From: Listeria marthii FSL S4-120
GTDB taxonomy: Bacteria > Bacillota > Bacilli > Lactobacillales > Listeriaceae
Assembly: GCA_000183865.1 (NCBI GenBank)
Contig: CM001047.1
Location: 2,136,639-2,149,820 of the forward strand
DNA: 13,182 bases
Reading direction: 5' to 3'
Shown here: piece after piece, positions 1-7,335 of the stretch
Layout of the letters: each line of letters begins with the position of its first letter
How positions within the stretch are numbered: position 1 is the stretch's first letter
Position numbers and translations under genes: made by a program
Notes under the pieces: model-generated
Told to the model about the DNA's origin: nothing
Databases searched by the model: none
Seen by the model: the letters and a program-made list of their open reading frames with translations, nothing else

Positions 1-52
1 AGCAAAAAAATAAACCATTTTACTAAATAGTTTATCTTTTTTCTAAGTATGA
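1..52 (-). terminator. Weak AT-rich hairpin downstream of the first Crp/Fnr gene
   Basis: Downstream of the stop of the leftward Crp/Fnr gene, ATAAAC (about 11-16) can pair with GTTTAT (about 30-35). T-runs flank the stem on the leftward strand (plus-strand A-run 4-10) and on the rightward strand (36-41). The stem is only about six base pairs and AT-rich, so this is at best a weak, possibly bidirectional, terminator at the window edge. Confidence 0.35.
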
Positions 53-754
53 CTAAGGAGCTGTTGCTTTTGATTTTAATCTTCCGCATGGACTTTCATA
101 TCTATTCAACAAAATAAAAGACTTCGAATTTTCTGCTAAAAAACCTGAGTCTATTAATTTTCTGCAAAGGTGTGTAACTGAACGCACGGAAAGGTTAGAA
201 TAGTTAGCAATAATTTTCCGCGTGAAACATTTCGGAATACGAAGCATCCCTTCTTTTTCAACTCCAAAAAAAATTCCCAATTGCTCTAAAGAATCTTTCA
301 AACGACTTTCCCCATTACCACGCATTAGATTGCATTTTTCGATTAGTACATTTTCGTGATTTCGGTTATTAAGATATAAATAGAGCCACCCCTCTTGCAT
401 CCCAATAATCGAGCAAATGATATCCTCTTTATCGAATTCATATGCTGTAATTGTTTCAATGACTCTGGCGGTGTAAACGTTTGCTTCTGCCATAAAGTAA
501 TCATTTAAACCAGCGATTTGGTTGGATCCTAAAAAACTTACTACATTTTTCTTCTTTTCTAATGAAACTATACCTTTTTCAATAAAGTAAACCTTTGCAT
601 TTATTGTATCTTCAGTTAATAAAATCGTGTTGGTTGATATTTTTGTTTTTTTATACGGGATTCTGTTATTGATTAAAGTTTGTAAGAAGCATGTATACCC
701 GAATTCTTCTTCCAAAACTTTTTTACTATACAAATCTTCAAATACCGACTGCAT
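53..754 (-). CDS. Crp/Fnr-family transcriptional regulator
   Basis: This 233-residue protein has the Crp/Fnr layout: an N-terminal beta-roll (about residues 35-115, with a YFIEKGIVSL segment typical of the cyclic-nucleotide-binding fold), a connecting helix, and a C-terminal winged helix (about 178-203, RKIIANYSNLSVRSVTHLCRK). It should bind DNA as a dimer near promoters. The beta-roll lacks an obvious cAMP phosphate-binding RxS signature, as is usual for Listeria paralogues of the PrfA group, so the ligand is unknown. There is no cysteine cluster of the FNR iron-sulphur type. It is divergent from a second Crp/Fnr gene at 1233. The start ATG at 752-754 has only a weak Shine-Dalgarno (GAGATG). 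The family call is firm; the regulon cannot be read from sequence. Confidence 0.85.
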   Translation of the reverse strand: MQSVFEDLYSKKVLEEEFGYTCFLQTLINNRIPYKKTKISTNTILLTEDTINAKVYFIEKGIVSLEKKKNVVSFLGSNQIAGLNDYFMAEANVYTARVIETITAYEFDKEDIICSIIGMQEGWLYLYLNNRNHENVLIEKCNLMRGNGESRLKDSLEQLGIFFGVEKEGMLRIPKCFTRKIIANYSNLSVRSVTHLCRKLIDSGFLAENSKSFILLNRYESPCGRLKSKATAP

Positions 755-1232
755 ATATTGTCATCTCATTTCTATTTTGTGTTATTAGCAAATAGTTTTA
801 TAATGCGATGAGTGGCTTCTTACAAGTGATGATACTACCAAACACTTTTAAAAGGAACCCAACAAAAAAACCAAACTTCCTACTTTTCCCAACTATTTTT
901 GACTTTTTTGTCACATTTCAAAATTATTCATCTTGCACATAATTTTGTAAGCATCTTTTGTTACTTCTATTATAAGTCATAGCCAGTGTTCCATATTTAC
1001 TCCTAAAATTTTTTATCTAGCATTTACTTGAAAATAGTACTCTAATAACTACCTTTTTGCGGCATTATTTCCTTTTTCCATTGATTTTCGTTATATCTTG
1101 AACTATTTGTGAAAGTTTTTATTTAGTAATATTGTTCTTCTGCATGAATTATTTAGCTAAAATGTTCTACTAAAAGAATAAAGTTTTATCGTTATAGGTT
1201 GAGGGAACTTAGTGGGATAAGGGGGAATCAGT
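755..1232. other. 478-nt AT-rich divergent intergenic region
   Basis: This gap separates the two divergent Crp/Fnr genes. Besides the leftward promoter at 797-825, I see only a weak rightward candidate: TTCTTC, 17 nt, TAAAAT, in the stretch about 1135-1165. I found no convincing small ORF with a ribosome binding site, no terminator and no exact PrfA-box-like palindrome. The gap is longer than two sigma-A promoters need, so it could hold operator sites for one or both regulators. Confidence 0.5.
797..825 (-). promoter_or_regulatory. Sigma-A type promoter for the leftward Crp/Fnr gene
   Basis: Read leftward: -35 TTGTAA (820-825), exact 17-nt spacer, -10 TATAAA (797-802). The predicted start near 790 gives a leader of about 36 nt before the ATG. 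The match and spacing are good; there is no experimental support. Confidence 0.6.
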
Positions 1233-1925
1233 ATGTATTTAAAAGACACGTTAGAGCAATTCGCTTCACTTGATAATATTCTCAAATTACTCAAAAAAGA
1301 TCCTAGCTTTAACAAACACTGTCGACAAGAGCGGCTGCCAGCAAAAACGATATTAACTGTAAATAAACAGGAGAATTACGTCTATATAATAGAAGAAGGT
1401 TTTATGAAATTGATATATGCCGGAAATCCCCAACATGCTTTTTCTTATATTGTATCAAAAGGTACGTTTCTTCATTTACCGATTTATTCAGCAGACATAC
1501 TTCCATACAGAGCGATGACCTCGTTAACTGATATTCTATGGTGGAAAATTGATTTTCTTTATTTTAAATCCACTCTCGAACTAGAAGACCCCAAAAATTA
1601 TTTAATGCTCCATCAACTAGCTGAAACAAGCAAAAAATTGTATCTGCTCGCTTTCCAACAAAAACTGACTTCCCGCGAACGTATCTTTTATTCTTTAAAT
1701 ACAATGATTGATTTTGGCTTGAGAATCTCAGAAAAAATAGTGGAACTTCCTCCATTTTTAACCTATCAAATACTTGCTGACCATGCGAACACTTCTAAAA
1801 GTTATGCTTCCAAGGTGCTCGGAGAATTACGCGCAAACGATATTTTGGCATCACAAAAAAAGCCCTGGCGCATTAATGATGTCCAGAAACTTCGACAATT
1901 AATTGAGGCGGATATTCGCTTATAA
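1233..1925 (+). CDS. Crp/Fnr-family transcriptional regulator (second paralogue)
   Basis: This 230-residue protein has a degenerate beta-roll (about residues 35-110, with YVYIIEEGFMKLIY) and a C-terminal helix-turn-helix (about 175-205, LTYQILADHANTSKSYASKVL) followed by a basic wing. It is the same family as the divergent neighbour but clearly different in sequence, so this is not a recent duplication. The start is supported by GGGGG at 1221-1225, seven bases before the ATG. It ends 7 nt before the bidirectional terminator at 1932-1969, so it is probably monocistronic. A sensory ligand is not apparent. Its head-to-tail position with the sugar operon does not by itself show that it regulates that operon. 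Confidence 0.85.
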   Translation: MYLKDTLEQFASLDNILKLLKKDPSFNKHCRQERLPAKTILTVNKQENYVYIIEEGFMKLIYAGNPQHAFSYIVSKGTFLHLPIYSADILPYRAMTSLTDILWWKIDFLYFKSTLELEDPKNYLMLHQLAETSKKLYLLAFQQKLTSRERIFYSLNTMIDFGLRISEKIVELPPFLTYQILADHANTSKSYASKVLGELRANDILASQKKPWRINDVQKLRQLIEADIRL

Positions 1926-1931
1926 AGATAC

Positions 1932-1969
1932 AAAAAAACTAAGAGCCGACTTGCGCTCTTAGTTTTTTT
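1932..1969. terminator. Bidirectional rho-independent terminator
   Basis: CTAAGAGC (1939-1946) pairs with GCTCTTAG (1955-1962) around an 8-nt loop. An A7 run (1932-1938) precedes it and a T7 run (1963-1969) follows, so both strands have a hairpin plus U-tract. It lies between two converging stop codons (1923-1925 and 1974-1976) and should end the rightward Crp/Fnr transcript and the leftward PTS/aldolase operon. Confidence 0.93.
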
Positions 1970-1973
1970 GCAA

Positions 1974-2873
1974 TTAAATTAGTTCACTTCGCCAAGCCGG
2001 TGTTTTTGCTTGTTGATATTTTTCTACTTGATCAATTGATTGGAACAGCTCCATTTTATACTTCACGACTTCCTTCGCAGCATCAATACAGTCTGGATAA
2101 ATCGCATTCGCATCCCAAAGCTCTGTTGTACTTAAGATTTCACGGCATTTCTTATAAAAGGCATATTTGTAATCGCTCGATATATTTACTTTTTGAATGC
2201 CAATTTCGACTGCGGCGGCAATTTCGGCATCAGGATTTGCGGAGCCACCATGAAGCACAAGCGGAATATTTACTAAAGCTTGTATTTCTTTTAAAATATC
2301 CAGGCGTAGTTTCGGCTCTTTGTCTTTTGGATAAATGCCGTGAGCCGTTCCAATCGCAACTGCTAGCGTATCTACCCCAGTGCGGCTAATATATTCTTCG
2401 GCTTCTTCAGGTTTTGTGTAAATAATCTCACTCACGCCGCCTTCAATACTATTTCCCGTTTTCCCGATAGTTCCAAGTTCGCCTTCAACCGAAACACCCA
2501 ATTTATGGCAAACATCAACGACTTCTTTTGTCACTCGAATATTTTCTTCAAAAGGTAATAATGACCCGTCAATCATCACGGAACTAAAGCCACAACGCAC
2601 TGCTCGCATCACATCAGCCATATTATCACCATGATCCAAGTGAAGCACAAATGGAACGGGGCTATTTTTAATTCGCGCAAGCACGTATTGGAAAAAATCA
2701 TCTTTGGTAAAATCTAATTCAGTTGGATGCACGGCGATAATTGCTGGAGCATTATTTTTTTCTGCTTCTTCTACCACAACTCGTAAAAAGTTACTATCTG
2801 CAACATTAAATGCCCCTACCGCGAATTTATTTTCTTTGGCTACTTCTAATAATTGTTTCATATTTACTAACAT
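1974..2873 (-). CDS. Class II ketose-bisphosphate aldolase (FbaA/GatY-KbaY type), last gene of the operon
   Basis: A 299-residue class II aldolase, a cytoplasmic TIM barrel using a divalent metal to cleave a ketose phosphate into dihydroxyacetone phosphate and an aldehyde. Visible motifs: HLDHG with catalytic Asp80 and metal-ligand His81, VEGELG around residue 130, GTAHG with His179, LHGGS with His208, and the NISSD phosphate-binding stretch (230-234). All expected catalytic residues are present. I chose the start at 2871-2873 because AAAGGAG lies about ten bases upstream; the open frame continues to 2981, but that extension only overlaps the preceding gene's C-terminus and has no aldolase similarity. 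The gap to the preceding aldolase is 16 nt. Fructose- versus tagatose-bisphosphate specificity cannot be told by eye. Confidence 0.9.
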   Translation of the reverse strand: MLVNMKQLLEVAKENKFAVGAFNVADSNFLRVVVEEAEKNNAPAIIAVHPTELDFTKDDFFQYVLARIKNSPVPFVLHLDHGDNMADVMRAVRCGFSSVMIDGSLLPFEENIRVTKEVVDVCHKLGVSVEGELGTIGKTGNSIEGGVSEIIYTKPEEAEEYISRTGVDTLAVAIGTAHGIYPKDKEPKLRLDILKEIQALVNIPLVLHGGSANPDAEIAAAVEIGIQKVNISSDYKYAFYKKCREILSTTELWDANAIYPDCIDAAKEVVKYKMELFQSIDQVEKYQQAKTPAWRSELI

Positions 2874-2889
2874 GTTTTCATTTCTCCTT

Positions 2890-3744
2890 TTAAAGTGATT
2901 TTCCGGTTGAACCGGATAGTTGAATATAATACTGCACTGCTTCTTTGCCAGCCATAATCGTTTCATGGATAAGGTCGACATAATTAATCCCTGGGTTTTC
3001 TTCTAATGTAGCTTTTATTTTGTTGGCTTGTGCTTTCATAAAATCTGAACCCACATTGATTTTATTAATGCCAAGCCGAACAGATTCGCGGATATTTTCC
3101 GCCCCACAACCAGAACCACCATGTAAAACAAGTGGCATATTCGTCGCGGCTTTAATTTCGCGCACAATATCAAACTGAAAAGCGGGCGTAAAGCCTTCTG
3201 GATAATCGCCGTGGGAAGAACCATATGAAATAGCTAATGCATCAATTCCCGTTCGCTCTGCAAAATCGATTGCGACTTTGGGATTAGTGTACATATCTTG
3301 GTTTGTGTAGTTATCCCCCGTCACCGCGCCAATGTTACCGACTTCCGCCTCGACACTTGCATTAAAAACTTCGGCAAACTCGACCATTTTTTTCGTGATT
3401 GCGACGTTTTCTTCATATGGATAACTGGATGCATCCATCATCACACTCGAAAAACCATCTGCTAAACATTGCTTCACTATCGCCACATCTTGCCCATGAT
3501 CTAAATTAATCGCTACTTCCACGCTTGCCTCTTCCGCCATTTTTATAATCGGCTTCGTTAAAAATCGACTACCCAGATGGCTGGTTAAATGGTCTTGAAG
3601 TAAATCAATGATGATTGGCGCACGGAGTTCTTGAGCCGCATCGATTACCGCTCTTGCTGTTTCCAAGTTAAAACAATTAATCGCCATTACCGCGTAACGC
3701 TCTTTGTTCGCACGCGCTAACATTCCTTTCATCGAAACATACAT
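2890..3744 (-). CDS. Class II ketose-bisphosphate aldolase, tandem paralogue
   Basis: This 284-residue protein is a second class II aldolase. It has NLDHG (Asp82, His83), VEAEVG (about 131-136), YGSSHG (His179), LHGGSG (His208) and NVGSD (230-234). The metal-binding and catalytic residues look intact, so it is not a degenerate, GatZ-like non-catalytic partner. I prefer the ATG at 3742-3744, nine bases after GGAG. The upstream in-frame ATG at 3751-3753 abuts the Shine-Dalgarno directly and is unlikely. It differs widely in sequence from the following aldolase while keeping all motifs, pointing to an old duplication with specialised substrates or a hetero-oligomer. It follows the EIIC gene by about 18 nt in the same operon. 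Confidence 0.9.
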   Translation of the reverse strand: MYVSMKGMLARANKERYAVMAINCFNLETARAVIDAAQELRAPIIIDLLQDHLTSHLGSRFLTKPIIKMAEEASVEVAINLDHGQDVAIVKQCLADGFSSVMMDASSYPYEENVAITKKMVEFAEVFNASVEAEVGNIGAVTGDNYTNQDMYTNPKVAIDFAERTGIDALAISYGSSHGDYPEGFTPAFQFDIVREIKAATNMPLVLHGGSGCGAENIRESVRLGINKINVGSDFMKAQANKIKATLEENPGINYVDLIHETIMAGKEAVQYYIQLSGSTGKSL

Positions 3745-3762
3745 TTGCCTCATCTCCTCGCC

Positions 3763-4860
3763 TTACGAAATTTTAATTCCAGACAAATCGACTTCCTCTT
3801 CTTCTTCCAAACCTTGATCTGCAATGCGTTCTTCTTCGTCGGTTGGCTCACGTTTTAGGATAAGCAACATCGCTGCCGTGACACATGTGCCAATTAGTAG
3901 CGCTAAGCAGAATAAAAATGGTTCGTTCATCGCTGGGACAATAAACATTCCGCCTGATGGAACTGGGGAACCAATCCCCCACGTCATACTTAGTCCCCCA
4001 CCAACCGCAGCTCCCAGCGTACAAGAAATAATAACGCGAATCGGGTCCACAGCGGCAATCGGAATAACGCCTTCTGTAATCATGCAAATTCCCATTGGAA
4101 AAGCAATTTTGATATTATCTTCTTCTGATTTTGTATATTTTTTCTTTTTAATCAGTTTGGAGACTACCCACGAAAGTGTAACTCCAAATGGCGGCACCAT
4201 CGAGGCTAGAATTTTCACAGCTTCTGGTTCTTTGACACCTTCTAAAAGTAATCCATCGGCAAATAAGGAAGCGACTTTATTGACTGGTCCACCAAAGTCA
4301 AATGCAGCCATGGCCCCGAGTATAGCGCCGAAAACAAATCGCATACTGCCTTGCATACCTTGTAAGAAACTCGTCATCGCTTCTGTTGCCCAAACGATTG
4401 GAACACCGACAACGAAATACATTAGGAGTCCGATGACCAAGCTACTAATGAGCGGAATAATCATCATCGGCATTAAACCTTGCGCCCATTTTGGCACTTT
4501 TACATATTTGACAAGAATAAGGATAAAATAACCAACTAAGTACCCACCAAGCATCCCACCTAAGAAACCAGCACCGATGGAATTGGCGATGAGCCCCATG
4601 AGTAGCCCTGGCGCAATCCCGGGCCTGTCTGCTATCGAATAGGCAATCGCGCCGGCAATAACTGGTGCAAGTAATCCCATACCGAGAACCCCGAGAGAAA
4701 CGAGCGCATCTGGAATAGAGTACGGCGCTTTGTAATTTTCAATAACCTGTCCACTTGTTAAATTTCCAATGGCAATAAGTAACCCCGAGGCAACAACTAA
4801 CGGTAACATATACGAAATCGCTGTAAGTGCATGTTTTTTGATTTGCAGTTTTTTCATCAT
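3763..4860 (-). CDS. PTS fructose-family EIIC permease
   Basis: This 365-residue integral membrane protein is the sugar-translocating subunit of a fructose-family PTS. It has about eight to ten hydrophobic segments and the signatures of the family: FDFGGPVNKVA (about 187-197), MITEGVIPIAAVDPIRV (about 260-276) and GSPVPSGG (about 297-304). It is a free-standing EIIC; EIIA and EIIB are encoded by the two genes just upstream. The C-terminus (about 338-358) is a very acidic cytoplasmic tail. The start ATG lies nine bases after GGGAG and 13 nt after the EIIB stop. Family membership does not prove the substrate is fructose: related ketoses, polyols or mannosyl compounds are also carried by this group. 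Confidence 0.92.
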   Translation of the reverse strand: MMKKLQIKKHALTAISYMLPLVVASGLLIAIGNLTSGQVIENYKAPYSIPDALVSLGVLGMGLLAPVIAGAIAYSIADRPGIAPGLLMGLIANSIGAGFLGGMLGGYLVGYFILILVKYVKVPKWAQGLMPMMIIPLISSLVIGLLMYFVVGVPIVWATEAMTSFLQGMQGSMRFVFGAILGAMAAFDFGGPVNKVASLFADGLLLEGVKEPEAVKILASMVPPFGVTLSWVVSKLIKKKKYTKSEEDNIKIAFPMGICMITEGVIPIAAVDPIRVIISCTLGAAVGGGLSMTWGIGSPVPSGGMFIVPAMNEPFLFCLALLIGTCVTAAMLLILKREPTDEEERIADQGLEEEEEVDLSGIKIS

Positions 4861-4873
4861 ACCGGTTCACTCC

Positions 4874-5185
4874 CTAGTTATTTATTTCGTTGTCTATTTT
4901 ATTGATAATTTGTTTTGGTGCTTTAATTGCTAAATCAGTCGGAATTTCAACCACACGTTTCCCTTTAAAACGATCTTTTCCACTGATTTTAATATCGGCT
5001 GCAATAATAACCACATCGGCATTTTTCACTTGCTCTGCTGAAAGTTCGTCTTCAATACCAATCGTGCCTTGCGTTTCAATATGGATGGTATGGCCAAGTG
5101 CGATGCCCGCTTTTGTTAATTTTTCCTTGGCAATATATGTATGTGCGATTCCTGATGTACAAGCTGCGATTCCAATAATATTCAT
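4874..5185 (-). CDS. PTS fructose-family EIIB phosphotransferase
   Basis: This 103-residue EIIB carries the phosphocysteine motif CTSGIAHT with Cys9 near the N-terminus (the family is usually CPTGIAHT). It accepts phosphate from EIIA and passes it to the sugar bound by EIIC on the cytoplasmic side. Length and fold pattern fit the single-domain EIIB-Fru family. Its Shine-Dalgarno (GGAGGAG) overlaps the EIIA stop codon, which suggests translational coupling and matched expression of the two subunits. Confidence 0.93.
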   Translation of the reverse strand: MNIIGIAACTSGIAHTYIAKEKLTKAGIALGHTIHIETQGTIGIEDELSAEQVKNADVVIIAADIKISGKDRFKGKRVVEIPTDLAIKAPKQIINKIDNEINN

Positions 5186-5197
5186 CCCAAACTCCTC

Positions 5198-5671
5198 CTA
5201 ATCTTGGTTTTTAGCTAATAATTTAATAAAATCTTCTTTTGTCTGTACGGTTTGAAATTGGCTAATCACCTCATCATCTGCGAGTAAAATCGCTACTTTT
5301 TGGAGTAACTTGATATGTGTTGTTGTCGCATCTGAATTTTTTACGGCAAAAAGGATAATAATATTAACTGGCTTTTCATCAAGTGACTCCCACTCTACCG
5401 GATTCCTCGTTCTTCCAACAGCAATCGATGTATTCGTGACGCTAGCTGATTTCCCGTGCGGAATAGCGACACCTTCACCGAGCCCTGTTTTCCCTTCTTC
5501 TTCGCGGTACAAGACATCCGCTATAAAAGTATCTCTATCTGCTACAGCACCAGTTTTAACAAGCAAATCGGTTAATTCTTCAATTACTTCTAATTTCGTT
5601 GTTGCTACTAAGTCTAAATCGACAAGTGCCGGACTTATCACTTTGCTAATATCTAATTCTTGGATATCCAT
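5198..5671 (-). CDS. PTS fructose/mannitol-family EIIA phosphotransferase
   Basis: This 157-residue EIIA (PTS_EIIA_2 family) has the active-site motif GVAIPHGKS with phosphorylatable His72. It takes phosphate from HPr and donates it to EIIB, and would also be the natural phosphate source for the PRD and EIIB domains of the adjacent regulator. The start ATG lies seven bases after AGGAGG, and that Shine-Dalgarno overlaps the regulator's stop codon. Many MtlR-type regulators carry an EIIA-like domain at their own C-terminus; here the regulator stops short and a separate EIIA follows directly. Confidence 0.93.
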   Translation of the reverse strand: MDIQELDISKVISPALVDLDLVATTKLEVIEELTDLLVKTGAVADRDTFIADVLYREEEGKTGLGEGVAIPHGKSASVTNTSIAVGRTRNPVEWESLDEKPVNIIILFAVKNSDATTTHIKLLQKVAILLADDEVISQFQTVQTKEDFIKLLAKNQD

Positions 5672-5682
5672 GGGTTCGCCTC

Positions 5683-7140
5683 CTATAAAGTTTCCATCAA
5701 TTTTTTCACCATCATTTTATCTTTTTCTGTAAACATCGCACTGACGAGCAGCGATGGAATTTCTTTGTTACTTTCTGCGTTGATTGTTGTTAGAATAAAA
5801 TCAATATTCTGATAGTCTTGCAAACTATTTTTGTATCTAGTAGATGATAAAACGTCTACTATCTCGACATCTGGAAAAGCTTTTTGAACCTTTACTTTTA
5901 AAAGTTCGGACGTTCCGATGCCGCTTGAACACATGATAATAATTCGTTTGACAAGTGGGGATGCTTCCATGTGTTTGGCGAAATATATCGTGATATAGCC
6001 AACTTCATCATCAGATATTGTGCTTAACTTAAAGGTTTCCGCAACATCGCGGGCGGTTTCTTTGATGATGTCAAACAGTTTTCCGTACTCTAATTTAATG
6101 TCGCTTAATAAGTTGTTTTTTATGTTAATTTGATGATTCATTCGGTTGACCATCGGCTTCATGTGGCTGAGTAGCTCAATCTTTAATTGCTTTTTATTAA
6201 TCGGCATATTGATTTTAGCCGCCACTTGATCGATATAAAAATCAGTCATTTCCTCCACGATAGGTAAAACTTTACTCGGAACTAATTCAATTTCATGATT
6301 AAAACGAGAAGAAATCAAGTATTGTAAAAAATGAAAGATTTCCCGCTTTGGTAAAGTCATTTTTAAATATTGTTCAATCGCTTCAATGGCTTCCACTGCA
6401 ATCGTATGCAGTTTTTCATTGGTGACAATATAAGTGTCCTCACTTTCGTTAAAATCTTCCACTTCCCCTTGGCGAAAACGATTGATCAAAATATACAGAT
6501 GCGAAAAAATATTAATATCATATGGATACGGAATGTTAATCATCAGCTTGCTTTCAATCATTTCCATTTGCCTAACAATGAACTGAACATCGGCTTTATT
6601 GAGGTCGCTATATTCCGTTTTTAAATCATCGTAGCTCGATAAATCGATGTTATTAATTACTTCATTAATTGCGGTGCGAATATTTTCTTCCGTACCGACC
6701 ACCCGAATTTCTTTTTGCCGTTTCTCAAGAGCCAATTCGTATTTCTCGATGGATTGATTTAAAAGCGCAAAGTCATTTTTGATTGAATTATAGCCAACGT
6801 AATAATCTTCATATAGTGCCGTTACATCCAAGTATTTAGGGGATTTAAATAATACTTGTAGTAAAATTTTTTCTCGTCTTTCTGTTGGTGTATAGCCGAA
6901 AATATCTCCTGTTGTTTCTAATTTCGCTTGAATATACGCCTTGTAATCTAGTTTAAAACCACGCCCCTTTTCAGATATAATGATATCTTTTGCTTCTGTC
7001 GTGGCGTTGATGTTTTTAATCTTTCGGTAAATGGTTTTAGAGGAAACGTCTAGAATTTCAGCTAGTTGCTTGGCTGTCAAAAAATCGTTTTTCGTTAAGA
7101 ACAAGTTAATTAATGCACGCTCCGTTTGGGTAAGAAGCAT
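5683..7140 (-). CDS. PRD-containing PTS-controlled transcriptional activator (MtlR/LicR-like, lacking the EIIA domain)
   Basis: A 485-residue regulator and first gene of the operon. Domains in order: N-terminal winged helix (about 1-62), a second helix-turn-helix-like domain (about 84-150), PRD1 (about 180-285, candidate phosphohistidines His214 and His270), PRD2 (about 290-395, His326 and His390) and a C-terminal EIIB-like domain (398-485) with Cys404 in CSSGIGTSE. MtlR relatives are usually about 650-700 residues with a terminal EIIA domain; this one lacks it. HPr phosphorylation of the PRDs would convey general sugar status, and EIIA/EIIB phosphorylation would convey substrate presence. 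The start has a near-perfect ribosome binding site (GGGAGGTGAT, three bases, ATG). Autoregulation is likely because the gene heads the operon. Activator rather than antiterminator is inferred from the DNA-binding N-terminus. Confidence 0.88.
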   Translation of the reverse strand: MLLTQTERALINLFLTKNDFLTAKQLAEILDVSSKTIYRKIKNINATTEAKDIIISEKGRGFKLDYKAYIQAKLETTGDIFGYTPTERREKILLQVLFKSPKYLDVTALYEDYYVGYNSIKNDFALLNQSIEKYELALEKRQKEIRVVGTEENIRTAINEVINNIDLSSYDDLKTEYSDLNKADVQFIVRQMEMIESKLMINIPYPYDINIFSHLYILINRFRQGEVEDFNESEDTYIVTNEKLHTIAVEAIEAIEQYLKMTLPKREIFHFLQYLISSRFNHEIELVPSKVLPIVEEMTDFYIDQVAAKINMPINKKQLKIELLSHMKPMVNRMNHQINIKNNLLSDIKLEYGKLFDIIKETARDVAETFKLSTISDDEVGYITIYFAKHMEASPLVKRIIIMCSSGIGTSELLKVKVQKAFPDVEIVDVLSSTRYKNSLQDYQNIDFILTTINAESNKEIPSLLVSAMFTEKDKMMVKKLMETL

Positions 7141-7163
7141 TTCATCACCTCCCTCTACGCTCT

Positions 7164-7193
7164 ATTATACACAAATAAAAGAAAACGGTTACA
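7164..7193 (-). promoter_or_regulatory. Promoter of the PTS/aldolase operon with overlapping CcpA cre site
   Basis: Read leftward, the -10 is a perfect TATAAT (7164-7169), preceded after 17 nt by a poor -35, GTAACC (7187-7192). Overlapping the -35 is a 14-mer at 7180-7193, read leftward TGTAACCGTTTTCT. It matches the cre consensus TGWAANCGNTNWCA at every position except the last. CcpA bound there would cover the -35. The weak -35 also fits dependence on the PRD activator. The predicted leader is about 18 nt. Confidence 0.7.
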
Positions 7194-7272
7194 CTAAGTT
7201 ATGTCCACTACACTAGACAATTTTTTGGCAAAGTTTGTGAAAAGCTAATTGCTATAGCTCTTTACTTCTAGC

Positions 7273-7301
7273 AAGACAATCCCCCGATAAAACCGTATAA
7301 T
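7273..7301 (+). promoter_or_regulatory. Sigma-A type promoter of the ABC exporter/GNAT unit
   Basis: Rightward -35 AAGACA (7273-7278), 17-nt spacer, perfect -10 TATAAT (7296-7301). The predicted transcript starts near 7308, with a leader of about 28 nt before the GTG start at 7336. It is divergent from the PTS operon promoter, about 80 nt apart. Confidence 0.65.
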
Positions 7302-7335
7302 AAAAACAGGGAAGATTTTAGAAAGGGGTGCTCAT

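Noticed and set aside
1185..1225. Sigma-B-like promoter (GTTT then GGGAAC or GGGATA) before the second Crp/Fnr gene
   Set aside because: Spacing (12 or 16 nt) and -10 matches are poor, and the G-rich run is better explained as the ribosome binding site.
755..1232. PrfA-box search in the divergent Crp/Fnr gap
   Set aside because: No 14-bp palindrome close to TTAACANNTGTTAA was found by eye.
2874..2981. 36-residue N-terminal extension of the last aldolase
   Set aside because: It overlaps the end of the preceding aldolase gene, has no aldolase similarity, and the internal ATG has the proper Shine-Dalgarno.
3824..4531. Rightward open frame of 235 codons opposite the EIIC gene
   Set aside because: It is antisense to the clearly conserved EIIC, low in complexity (Ser/Thr/Ile/Pro-rich), has no family motif and no good ribosome binding site.
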